NCBI GenBank assembly: GCA_017459225.1
Contig: JAFUDL010000248.1
Location: forward strand, 1 to 11,098
DNA: 11,098 bases
Direction of reading: 5' to 3'
Source of the DNA: Kiritimatiellia bacterium
GTDB lineage: Bacteria; Verrucomicrobiota; Kiritimatiellia; RFP12; UBA1067
The translations under genes were made by a program, and so were the position numbers. Below are positions 1 to 5,675 of the stretch, in pieces; position 1 is the first letter of the stretch, and each line of letters begins with the position of its first letter. Under the pieces are notes generated by a model. That model was not told where the DNA came from and ran no database searches. It saw only the letters and a list, made by a program, of their open reading frames with translations.

Positions 1-2014
1 CCCGGCCGCGCCAGTTGCGCCCGCAGCGCCTGCGGCCAAGCGTCCTGCTGCGCCGCAGCGCCCCGCATCCACGCGCGTGGGCGGCCATCGTGCGGGTTTC
101 TCTTCTGTTTCGATGAAGCTGTCGCGTCCGCAGGTGCAGATCGGCACCGCCAAGCCGGTGGTCACGGCAGTCGGCGCGCCTACTGCCGCTCCCGCCGCTC
201 CCGCGAAGCCAACGATATCGCTTTCCGTCTCGACCCGCGAGATCTCGATCCGCGGCGCCGTTGTGGTGAAGGAGCTCGCCCTCAAGCTCGGCATACGCCC
301 GAACAGGCTCATCGCCGACCTCATGGGCCTTAAGATACTCGCCTCCATCAACCAGCGTGTCGAGCCAGAGGTGGCCATCAAGGTGGCGCAGAAGTACGGC
401 TACAAGGTGAACGTGGAGCACGCGCGCGACGCGGCGAACAAGAAGCCCGTTCTGAAGTCGATCGACGCAGACGACGAGATTCCGCAGGACAAGCCCGAGG
501 ACATGGAGCCGCGTCCTCCGGTGGTCACCTTCCTCGGCCATGTGGACCACGGCAAGACGACTCTCATGGACTACATCCGCCACGCGCACGTGGCGGCCGG
601 CGAGGCTGGCGGCATCACCCAGCAGATCTCCGCCTACCAGGTGGATGTGCAGGGCCGCAAGATCACGTTCCTCGACACCCCCGGCCACGCCGCGTTCAAC
701 GCAATGCGCCAGCGCGGCGCGCAGCTCACCGACATCGCCGTGATCATCATCGCGGCGGACGACGGCATCATGCCGCAGACCGAGGAGGCGATCAAGTTCG
801 CCCGCCAGGCCGGCGTGCAGATCATGGTGGCCATCACCAAGTGCGACAAGCCCACCGCCAACACCCAGCGCGTCAAGCAGCAGCTGCAGAAGGCCGGTCT
901 CACCCCCGAAGAGTGGGGCGGCGACATCGTGTGCTGCGAAGTGTCTGGCGTGTCGGGCCAGGGCGTGGACAACCTTCTCGAGATGATGCTGCTGCAGGCC
1001 GACGTTCTCGAGCTTTCCGCCAACCCTCGCCGCCGCGCCAACGGCTACGTGATCGAGGCCGAGCTCGAGCAGGGCTTCGGTCCCTCCGCCACGCTGCTCG
1101 TCACCGGCGGCACACTCAAGGTGGGCGATGCAATCCTCATCGGCGAGCACTTCGGCAAGGTGCGCTCGCTCATCGACGACCGCGGCCGCCGTATCAAGGA
1201 GGCGCCTCCCGCGACGCCCGTGAAGTGCACCGGCCTATCCGGCGTGCCAGAAGCAGGCGCGGAGTTCCGCGTGATGCTCGACGAGAAGCGCGCCCGCACG
1301 CTTGCCGAGGAGACGGCCCGCCTGCGCAAGGAGCAGGAGCTTTCGCAGACGAAGGCGCTCTCGCTCGACGACCTCATGAGCCAGATGAACGCCGGCGACA
1401 AGCGCGAGCTGAGCGTGGTCGTGAAGAGCGACACGCAGGGCTCCCTCGAGGCGATCGTCGAGGCGCTGCGCGGCATCAAGAGCGAGAAGGTGGGCCTCAA
1501 GATCATCGGCACCGGCACGGGCAACGTCTCCATCACCGACGTGAAGAGCGCCGCTGCGGGCAAGGCCGTGATCGTGGGCTTCGACATCGGCTGCGACTCC
1601 GGCGTGCAGCAGCAGGCCCGCCACGACGGCGTGCGCATCAACTCGTTCCGCATCATCTACGAGCTGATCGACCATGTGAAGAAGACCATGCTCGACCTCC
1701 TGCCGCCCGAGTACACCGAGAAGGTGAAGGGCCACGCGCAGGTGAAGGCGATCTACTACATCGGCAAGCTCGGAAAGATCGCCGGCTCGCAGATGCTCGA
1801 CGGCTCTCTCGTGGCTTCGGCCCGCTACCGCATCCTCCGCAACGGCGCCAAGGTGTGGGAAGGCAAGGTGCAGACCCTGCGCCACTTCAAGGACGAGGTC
1901 AAGGAGGTCACCGGACAGCAGGAATGCGGCATCTGCTTCGCGAACTACGAGGACTTCGCCGAGGGCGACGTGGTGGAGTGCTACATCCTCGAGGAACTGC
2001 CGCGTTCGCTCTAG
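1..2014 (+). CDS. infB: Translation initiation factor IF-2, 5' partial
   Basis: IF-2 is the GTPase that brings initiator fMet-tRNA to the 30S subunit and promotes subunit joining. The frame (codons from base 2) is open to the left edge, so the true start lies outside; the GTG at 77 is internal. In order one sees an Ala/Pro-rich linker, the IF2_N domain (about nt 242-412), the G domain with P-loop GHVDHGKT (536-559) and DTPGH (674-688), then domains II and III and the C-terminal tRNA-binding domain, ending in TAG. Two guanine-binding motifs are unusual: G4 reads TKCD (836-847) instead of NKxD, and G5 begins SGV (from 944) instead of SAK. The switch I and switch II regions look normal, so I expect a working GTPase. 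It heads a tight cluster with rbfA, truB and ribF, a common bacterial arrangement. Confidence 0.97.
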   Translation, partial: PAAPVAPAAPAAKRPAAPQRPASTRVGGHRAGFSSVSMKLSRPQVQIGTAKPVVTAVGAPTAAPAAPAKPTISLSVSTREISIRGAVVVKELALKLGIRPNRLIADLMGLKILASINQRVEPEVAIKVAQKYGYKVNVEHARDAANKKPVLKSIDADDEIPQDKPEDMEPRPPVVTFLGHVDHGKTTLMDYIRHAHVAAGEAGGITQQISAYQVDVQGRKITFLDTPGHAAFNAMRQRGAQLTDIAVIIIAADDGIMPQTEEAIKFARQAGVQIMVAITKCDKPTANTQRVKQQLQKAGLTPEEWGGDIVCCEVSGVSGQGVDNLLEMMLLQADVLELSANPRRRANGYVIEAELEQGFGPSATLLVTGGTLKVGDAILIGEHFGKVRSLIDDRGRRIKEAPPATPVKCTGLSGVPEAGAEFRVMLDEKRARTLAEETARLRKEQELSQTKALSLDDLMSQMNAGDKRELSVVVKSDTQGSLEAIVEALRGIKSEKVGLKIIGTGTGNVSITDVKSAAAGKAVIVGFDIGCDSGVQQQARHDGVRINSFRIIYELIDHVKKTMLDLLPPEYTEKVKGHAQVKAIYYIGKLGKIAGSQMLDGSLVASARYRILRNGAKVWEGKVQTLRHFKDEVKEVTGQQECGICFANYEDFAEGDVVECYILEELPRSL

Positions 2015-2026
2015 CGGAACGCGGCC

Positions 2027-2032
2027 AAGGAG
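2027..2032 (+). promoter_or_regulatory. Ribosome binding site for rbfA
   Basis: AAGGAG lies 6 nt before the ATG at 2039, inside the 24-nt gap after the infB stop. It fixes the rbfA start. Confidence 0.85.
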
Positions 2033-2038
2033 CGTGAA

Positions 2039-2407
2039 ATGGCAGTTGACCGTCTTGAGAGAGTGAACTCGCTTCTGCGCCGCGTGATCGGCGAGGCGAT
2101 GTTCCGCGTGCTGCAGGGCGACGACGTGAATCCCGGCGTAGTCACCGTGACCGCCGTCGCGTGCGCCAAGAACCTGCGCAACGCCACCGTGAAGGTGAGC
2201 GTGTTCGGCGACGCAGCCGAGCAGAGCCGCGTGATGGGCCACATCATCCGCCGCACGCACGAATTCGAGCGCATCGTCAACGCAGAGGTGCGCCTGAAGT
2301 TCACGCCGCAGCTGCGGTTCGTGATCGACCATTCGCTTGAGAAGGGCGACCACGTGCTCAGCATCATAAGCGAGATCGAGAAGAACGAGAGCGGCGCGAA
2401 TGGCTAA
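2039..2407 (+). CDS. rbfA: 30S ribosome-binding factor A
   Basis: RbfA is a small KH-fold protein that binds the immature 30S subunit near the 5' end of 16S rRNA and helps late processing and cold adaptation. The 122-residue product has the usual family length and pattern: an N-terminal helix (VDRLERVNSLLRRVIGEAM), then VTVTAVACAKNLRNATVKVSV, and the C-terminal stretch RLKFTPQLRFVIDHSLEKG, which matches the family's 'P.L.F..D.S...G' pattern. It starts at an ATG with a good AAGGAG site. Its TAA overlaps the first codons of truB by 8 nt, implying coupled translation. The assignment rests on both sequence pattern and position between infB and truB. Confidence 0.93.
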   Translation: MAVDRLERVNSLLRRVIGEAMFRVLQGDDVNPGVVTVTAVACAKNLRNATVKVSVFGDAAEQSRVMGHIIRRTHEFERIVNAEVRLKFTPQLRFVIDHSLEKGDHVLSIISEIEKNESGANG

Positions 2408-3125
2408 CCTCGCCTCAATTGCCATGCTTGCAGAGCAGGATGGTTTGCTGCTTGTCGACAAGCCCGTCCAGATCGCTTCGCACGACGTGCTCAAGGCCGT
2501 GAAGACGCGCTTCAATCTCGTGAAGATCGGCCATGGCGGCACGCTCGAGCCCAACGCCACGGGCCTTCTTGTGCTTCTCGTGGGCGACGCAACGCGCGTC
2601 TCGGGCGACGTGATGGACGGCGACCGCGAATACTCTGCGACAATCCGTCTCGGGCGCGTGACCGACACTGCGGACCGCGAAGGCCGCACGCTCTCAGAGT
2701 CCCCGTTCGACGGCGTCACTCGCGAGGCGCTCGATGCCGCTCTTCCCGAGTTCCGCGGCGACATCTTCCAGACGCCTCCTGCCTTCAGCGTGATGAAGCG
2801 CCCCGACACTCCGTCGTACGGAATCGTCCCCACCGACCCCGCCGACGCCAAGGCCCGCCTAGTGCACGTGTTCCGCCTGGCCGTGACGGAGTTCGCGCCG
2901 CCGCTCGTGTCGTTCGACATCCTCTGCACCAAGGGCGTGTGCGTGCGCGCACTTGCCCACGATCTCGGCGCGCTGCTCGGCTGCGGCGCCTCTCTCGAGA
3001 CGCTGCGCCGCACGCGCTGCGGCAGATTTTCCGTGGACGAGGCGCTTGGCTTCATGGACGTGATGAAGCTCGATCCCGTGGCGTTCAAGGACCGTCTCGT
3101 TCCAATGGCGAGGGCCTTTGCCTGA
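2400..3125 (+). CDS. truB: TruB-family tRNA pseudouridine-55 synthase with altered catalytic residue
   Basis: TruB converts U55 of the tRNA T-loop to pseudouridine and also acts as a tRNA folding chaperone. The 241-residue product has the TruB fold signatures: LLVDKP near the start, GHGGTL-x-P-x-ATG, DREY with Tyr78, QTPPAFS, and a C-terminal LGCGASLETLRRTRCGRF. It has no C-terminal PUA domain, as in other short TruBs. The striking point is residue 50 (nt 2547-2549, GAG). The family motif is GTLDP, and its aspartate is the catalytic residue; here it is GTLEP. Other usually conserved spots also differ: KPxGxTS reads KPVQIAS, SAxK reads SVMK, and KGTYIR reads KGVCVR (residues 178-183). Family membership is secure; catalytic activity is doubtful. 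It overlaps rbfA by 8 nt and ribF by 1 nt. Confidence 0.93.
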   Translation: MANLASIAMLAEQDGLLLVDKPVQIASHDVLKAVKTRFNLVKIGHGGTLEPNATGLLVLLVGDATRVSGDVMDGDREYSATIRLGRVTDTADREGRTLSESPFDGVTREALDAALPEFRGDIFQTPPAFSVMKRPDTPSYGIVPTDPADAKARLVHVFRLAVTEFAPPLVSFDILCTKGVCVRALAHDLGALLGCGASLETLRRTRCGRFSVDEALGFMDVMKLDPVAFKDRLVPMARAFA

Positions 3126-4003
3126 TGAACCTCGCCGTGGGCTTCTTCGACGGCGTGCATGTCGGCCACCGCCGGATTCTCGCCTGCGCCGATGCAGCGC
3201 TCACTTTCCGCGACCATCCCGCGCGCGTGCTTGCGCCGTCGCGCGCGCCTGCGCTGCTGATGACTTCGTCCGCAAGGCTTGCCGCCGTAGAGGCGGCGCT
3301 GCGTCCCGGAGCGACCGGGCGAGTGCGCGCGCTTGATTTCACGCCCGACTTCGCCGCCGAATCCGCAGAGGCGTTCGCTCTCTGGCTGCGCCGCGAATAT
3401 CCCGATCTGGAGGAGATTCTCTGCGGACCAAACTGGCGCTTCGGCGCAGGAGGAGTTGGCGACGCCGCTTTCCTGCGCGAGAGGGGATTTGCCGTGCGCG
3501 CGATGCCGTTCGTGGAGATCGACGGTGCGCCCGTCTCCTCCACTCGCATACGTGCCGCGATTGCCGCAGGCGACATGGCCGATGCCGCGCGTCTTCTGGG
3601 GCGTCCATGGCGCGTGGAGGGCGATGTCGTTCCGGGGAAGGGCTTGGGACGCGCGCTTGGATTTCCCACGATGAACGTGAGGGTGGCTGAAGGGCTGGTG
3701 CGCCCTCCATGCGGTGTGTACGCCGTGGAGACGTCGCTTGGGCGCGCCGTGGCTAACTGGGGGCTCGCGCCGACGATGGGGGAGAAGGCGTGGGAGCATC
3801 CTGTCCTTGAAGTGCATGTGATCTCAACGCATCCTGTCGCCGCGCCGAAGACGCTTGCGGTTGACTTTCTCGCGTTCATCCGCCCAGAGCGCGTCTTCTC
3901 CGGCGAAGAGGCGCTTCGCGCCCAGATAGCGTCCGACATTGACGCTGTTCAGGCGGCAGATCGTCGCTCTCGCGGAAACGGTGATTGTGGACTTGCTCTG
4001 TAG
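3125..4003 (+). CDS. ribF: Bifunctional riboflavin kinase / FAD synthetase
   Basis: RibF makes FMN from riboflavin and ATP, then adenylylates FMN to FAD. The ATG at 3125 overlaps the truB stop (TGATG) and places the nucleotidylyltransferase motif directly at the N-terminus: GFFDGVHVGH (His12 and His15). SSTRIR follows at residues 138-143, closing the FAD synthetase domain. The C-terminal flavokinase domain shows GLGRALGFPTMN (PT at 181-182), GVYAV, NWGLAPTMG, an EVH about 15 residues on, and FLAFIRPE. The frame is open further upstream inside truB, but nothing there resembles RibF. At 292 residues it is slightly short; the segment between HRRIL and LTF is compact compared with most RibFs. It is the last gene of the translation cluster and ends in TAG. 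Confidence 0.94.
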   Translation: MNLAVGFFDGVHVGHRRILACADAALTFRDHPARVLAPSRAPALLMTSSARLAAVEAALRPGATGRVRALDFTPDFAAESAEAFALWLRREYPDLEEILCGPNWRFGAGGVGDAAFLRERGFAVRAMPFVEIDGAPVSSTRIRAAIAAGDMADAARLLGRPWRVEGDVVPGKGLGRALGFPTMNVRVAEGLVRPPCGVYAVETSLGRAVANWGLAPTMGEKAWEHPVLEVHVISTHPVAAPKTLAVDFLAFIRPERVFSGEEALRAQIASDIDAVQAADRRSRGNGDCGLAL

Positions 4004-4035
4004 CGGCGTCAAGATACTACGCGCAAGGAGAGTGG

Positions 4036-4076
4036 ATCCGCCGGACGAGTTCGGTGTGAACTGCTGGTGGATTTTT
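4036..4076 (+). terminator. Possible rho-independent terminator after ribF
   Basis: ATCCGCC (4036-4042) can pair with GGTGGAT (4066-4072), with one G-U pair. A small inner stem GTTC/GAAC (4049-4061) sits within the loop, and a run of five T (4072-4076) overlaps and follows the outer stem. The loop is long for a classic terminator, so this is moderate evidence. The position, 33 nt after the ribF stop and before the regulator promoter, fits. Confidence 0.4.
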
Positions 4077-4104
4077 GCGCCACGTCTCTGTGATCTGCGG
4101 CTTC

Positions 4105-4139
4105 TGTGCAATTGAATTTTAGAATTGTTCAATTGAAGG
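4105..4139 (+). promoter_or_regulatory. Operator copy 1, upstream of the regulator gene
   Basis: This 35-bp element matches the one at 5549-5583 at 32 of 35 positions. Inside it are two direct half-sites, GTGCAATTGA (4106-4115) and GTTCAATTGA (4127-4136), whose starts are 21 bp apart, i.e. two helical turns. That geometry is typical of AraC-family binding sites. The second half-site overlaps the proposed -35 box. I infer autoregulation by the XylR-like protein encoded just downstream. Confidence 0.7.
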
Positions 4140-4162
4140 TCAGACGGCAGGTTTGGTAGAAT
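4133..4162 (+). promoter_or_regulatory. Promoter of the regulator gene
   Basis: TTGAAG (-35, 4133-4138) and TAGAAT (-10, 4157-4162) are 18 bp apart, with a TGG extended -10 at 4154-4156. The expected transcription start is about 4168-4170, which falls after the ATG at 4163 and close to an in-frame GTG at 4169. The same layout recurs before the GH92 gene. Confidence 0.6.
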
Positions 4163-5383
4163 ATGCCCGTGACACAGAAGGAATATGTCGGTGAGCGGCG
4201 GACAGATACAAGGGTCGCCGTGATCGTGGAAAGGGATCGCGCCTATGGGCGCGAGCTCTGTTGCGGCATTGCCGACGCGGCGTTGCGCGAGGACGGCTGG
4301 GCGCTTGAGTTTGTTGATGCCGATTCTCTGAAGCGTCCAAAGGTGCTTCGCGGATTCGATGGCGTGATCGCCCGCGTGGTTGACGATGCGATGGCCCAAA
4401 GGCTTGCGGCATCCGGGCTTCCAGTGGTGGACGTGTTCTGCAACAAGCGGTATCCATTGTTTGGTTCGGTTGATGGGGATCAGGCGGCAATCGGGCGAAA
4501 GGCAGCCGAACACTTTCTGGCGCGTCGTTTCACTTCCTTTGCCTACTGCGGCTATGAGGGTTATAACTATTCAGACGAGCGGCGCGACGCTTTCGTCGCC
4601 ATGCTGAAAAGCCACTACTTCCCCTGTTCCGTGTTCAAGACACCACGCCGAGCTCTTGCGGAGTACGACGCCCGCGTGACGCGCAAGGAGGACGTGACGC
4701 TCGGCGCCGACGCGCGCAGCCTCGCCCAGTGGCTAAAGGGGCTGCCGCCGCGCATAGCGGTGTTCTGCTGCCACGACACACGGGCCTATCAGGTGTTGTG
4801 CGTTTGCCGAAGCGAAAACATCTCCGTGCCGGACAATCTTGCCGTGCTGGGCGTGGACAACGATCCGCTCGTTTGCTCGTTCGTGGCGCCCTCCATTTCC
4901 TCCATCGACAACTCCGGCCACCGCGTTGGCGCGGCGGCCGTGGCTGTACTGTCGCGGATGATGCGCTCGGAAGCGGCGCGGAAGAATCCCCCGGCCATCC
5001 GCGTCAAGCCTGGCGAAGTCATACTGCGCCGGTCAACCGAAACGTACGCATTCGCGCAGAAGTGGATCTCGGACGCGCTCGTGTACATTTCAAGAAATGT
5101 CGAGAAGCGGCTTACAGCGGAAGATGTTGCTGCATTCGTCGGCAAATCGCTTCCGATGGTCGAGGAGGGGTTCCGCAAGGCACTTGGGCGCACGGTTCAG
5201 CAGGAGCTGATTGAAAGCCGGCTGTCGGCTGCGAAACGGCTTCTGGCAAATACGGAGCTTCCTGTAGCCGATATTGTCGCCCGCTCCGGCTTCGCATCCG
5301 CTCAATATTTCTGCCGCATGTTCAAGGCGGATACCGGCCTCACCGCCGAGCGCTGGCGGGAACAAAACCGCAGAGGGCGGTGA
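4163..5383 (+). CDS. XylR-like AraC-family sugar-responsive transcriptional regulator
   Basis: The 406-residue protein has the two-part layout of E. coli XylR (392 residues). The N-terminal part (about residues 16-290) is a LacI/periplasmic-binding-protein-like sugar sensor, with RVAVIVERDRAYGRE at its start, then FDGVIARV, FAYCGYEG, IAVFCCHDTRAYQVL and LAVLGVDNDPLVCSF. The C-terminal part (about 296-402) is an AraC-type double helix-turn-helix ending in GFASAQYFCRMFKADTGL. The sensor probably binds a sugar released or metabolised by the downstream operon; mannose or a mannoside is the natural guess. The start is uncertain: ATG 4163 has no clear ribosome site and lies directly against the -10 box, while GTG 4169 (leaderless) and GTG 4220 (preceded by AAGGG) are alternatives. 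The gene faces the same way as the operon it likely controls, and its operator-like element recurs there. Confidence 0.88.
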   Translation: MPVTQKEYVGERRTDTRVAVIVERDRAYGRELCCGIADAALREDGWALEFVDADSLKRPKVLRGFDGVIARVVDDAMAQRLAASGLPVVDVFCNKRYPLFGSVDGDQAAIGRKAAEHFLARRFTSFAYCGYEGYNYSDERRDAFVAMLKSHYFPCSVFKTPRRALAEYDARVTRKEDVTLGADARSLAQWLKGLPPRIAVFCCHDTRAYQVLCVCRSENISVPDNLAVLGVDNDPLVCSFVAPSISSIDNSGHRVGAAAVAVLSRMMRSEAARKNPPAIRVKPGEVILRRSTETYAFAQKWISDALVYISRNVEKRLTAEDVAAFVGKSLPMVEEGFRKALGRTVQQELIESRLSAAKRLLANTELPVADIVARSGFASAQYFCRMFKADTGLTAERWREQNRRGR

Positions 5384-5411
5384 TGTCCGTGCGACATGTC
5401 AAGTTGAATCG

Positions 5412-5444
5412 GTCTGTAAAATAGCAAGATGTCATTTTACAGAC
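5412..5444. repeat. Inverted-repeat element A, probable protein-binding site
   Basis: GTCTGTAAAAT (5412-5422) and ATTTTACAGAC (5434-5444) form a perfect 11-bp inverted repeat around an 11-nt centre. Element B at 5475-5507 has the same 33-bp length, the same outer arms and a shared TAGCA after the left arm. It sits between the regulator stop and the GH92 promoter, about 200 bp upstream of the proposed transcription start. It has no T-run after it, so an operator is likelier than a terminator. Confidence 0.6.
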
Positions 5445-5474
5445 GGATAGATTCCACGACCACTGGATTTGTTC

Positions 5475-5507
5475 GTCTGTATTTTAGCATTTCTACATTT
5501 TACAGAC
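5475..5507. repeat. Inverted-repeat element B, probable protein-binding site
   Basis: GTCTGTA (5475-5481) and TACAGAC (5501-5507) are perfect inverted arms. The right 11 bases are identical to those of element A, while the left arm carries a TTTT in place of AAAT, weakening the inner symmetry. Its start is 63 bp after that of element A, close to six helical turns, so both would face the same side of the DNA. An 8-bp TTGAATCG lies just before A (5404-5411) and just after B (5508-5515). Confidence 0.55.
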
Positions 5508-5548
5508 TTGAATCGTTCTCGTTCGCGCCAGCACGCGTGAAATGGTGT

Positions 5549-5583
5549 TGTGCAATCGAATTTTAGGATTGTGCAATTGAAGG
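5549..5583 (+). promoter_or_regulatory. Operator copy 2, upstream of the GH92 operon
   Basis: This is the second copy of the 35-bp element seen at 4105-4139, with three differences. Direct half-sites GTGCAATCGA (5550-5559) and GTGCAATTGA (5571-5580) are again 21 bp apart and again run into the -35 box. A site overlapping -35 fits class II activation by an AraC-type protein; the regulator encoded at 4163-5383 is the obvious candidate. Confidence 0.7.
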
Positions 5584-5605
5584 GCGGCAATGTCTCTGGT
5601 AAACT
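5577..5605 (+). promoter_or_regulatory. Promoter of the GH92-ROK-isomerase operon
   Basis: TTGAAG (5577-5582) and TAAACT (5600-5605) are spaced 17 bp, with a TGG extended -10 at 5597-5599. The -10 is weak (four of six consensus bases), as expected for an activator-dependent promoter. It implies a leader of roughly 64 nt before the GH92 ATG. Confidence 0.55.
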
Positions 5606-5657
5606 TATCAACAACAGCGCGGATTGGTGTCCGTACAATTTCGTTTTAAGTTTTGTC

Positions 5658-5668
5658 AAGGAAAGGAA
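5658..5668 (+). promoter_or_regulatory. Ribosome binding site for the GH92 gene
   Basis: The purine-rich AAGGAAAGGAA precedes the ATG at 5676 by 7 nt. Together with the signal peptide that begins at this ATG, it decides the start over longer in-frame options reaching back into the promoter. Confidence 0.85.
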
Positions 5669-5675
5669 ATGCTAT

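Noticed and set aside
841..2037. A 398-codon plus-strand frame inside infB.
   Set aside because: It is an arginine-rich out-of-frame reading of infB with no family resemblance.
2939..3124. A longer ribF start inside truB.
   Set aside because: The added residues do not resemble RibF, and ATG 3125 puts the GFFDGVHVGH motif at the expected N-terminal place.
1235..3817. An 860-codon open frame on the minus strand across infB, rbfA, truB and ribF.
   Set aside because: It is antisense to four well-supported genes, is rich in His, Arg and Ala as GC-rich shadow frames are, and shows no recognisable domain.
5383..5400. A short stem ATGTC/GACAT just after the regulator stop.
   Set aside because: Five base pairs without a T-run is too weak to call a terminator.
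5412..5507. The two inverted repeats read as terminators of the regulator gene.
   Set aside because: The stems are AT-rich with long centres and have no T-run after them; two equal elements at helical spacing fit binding sites better.
5432..5659. A 75-codon minus-strand frame in the regulator/GH92 intergenic region.
   Set aside because: It covers the repeats, operator and promoter, has low-complexity composition and no plausible function.
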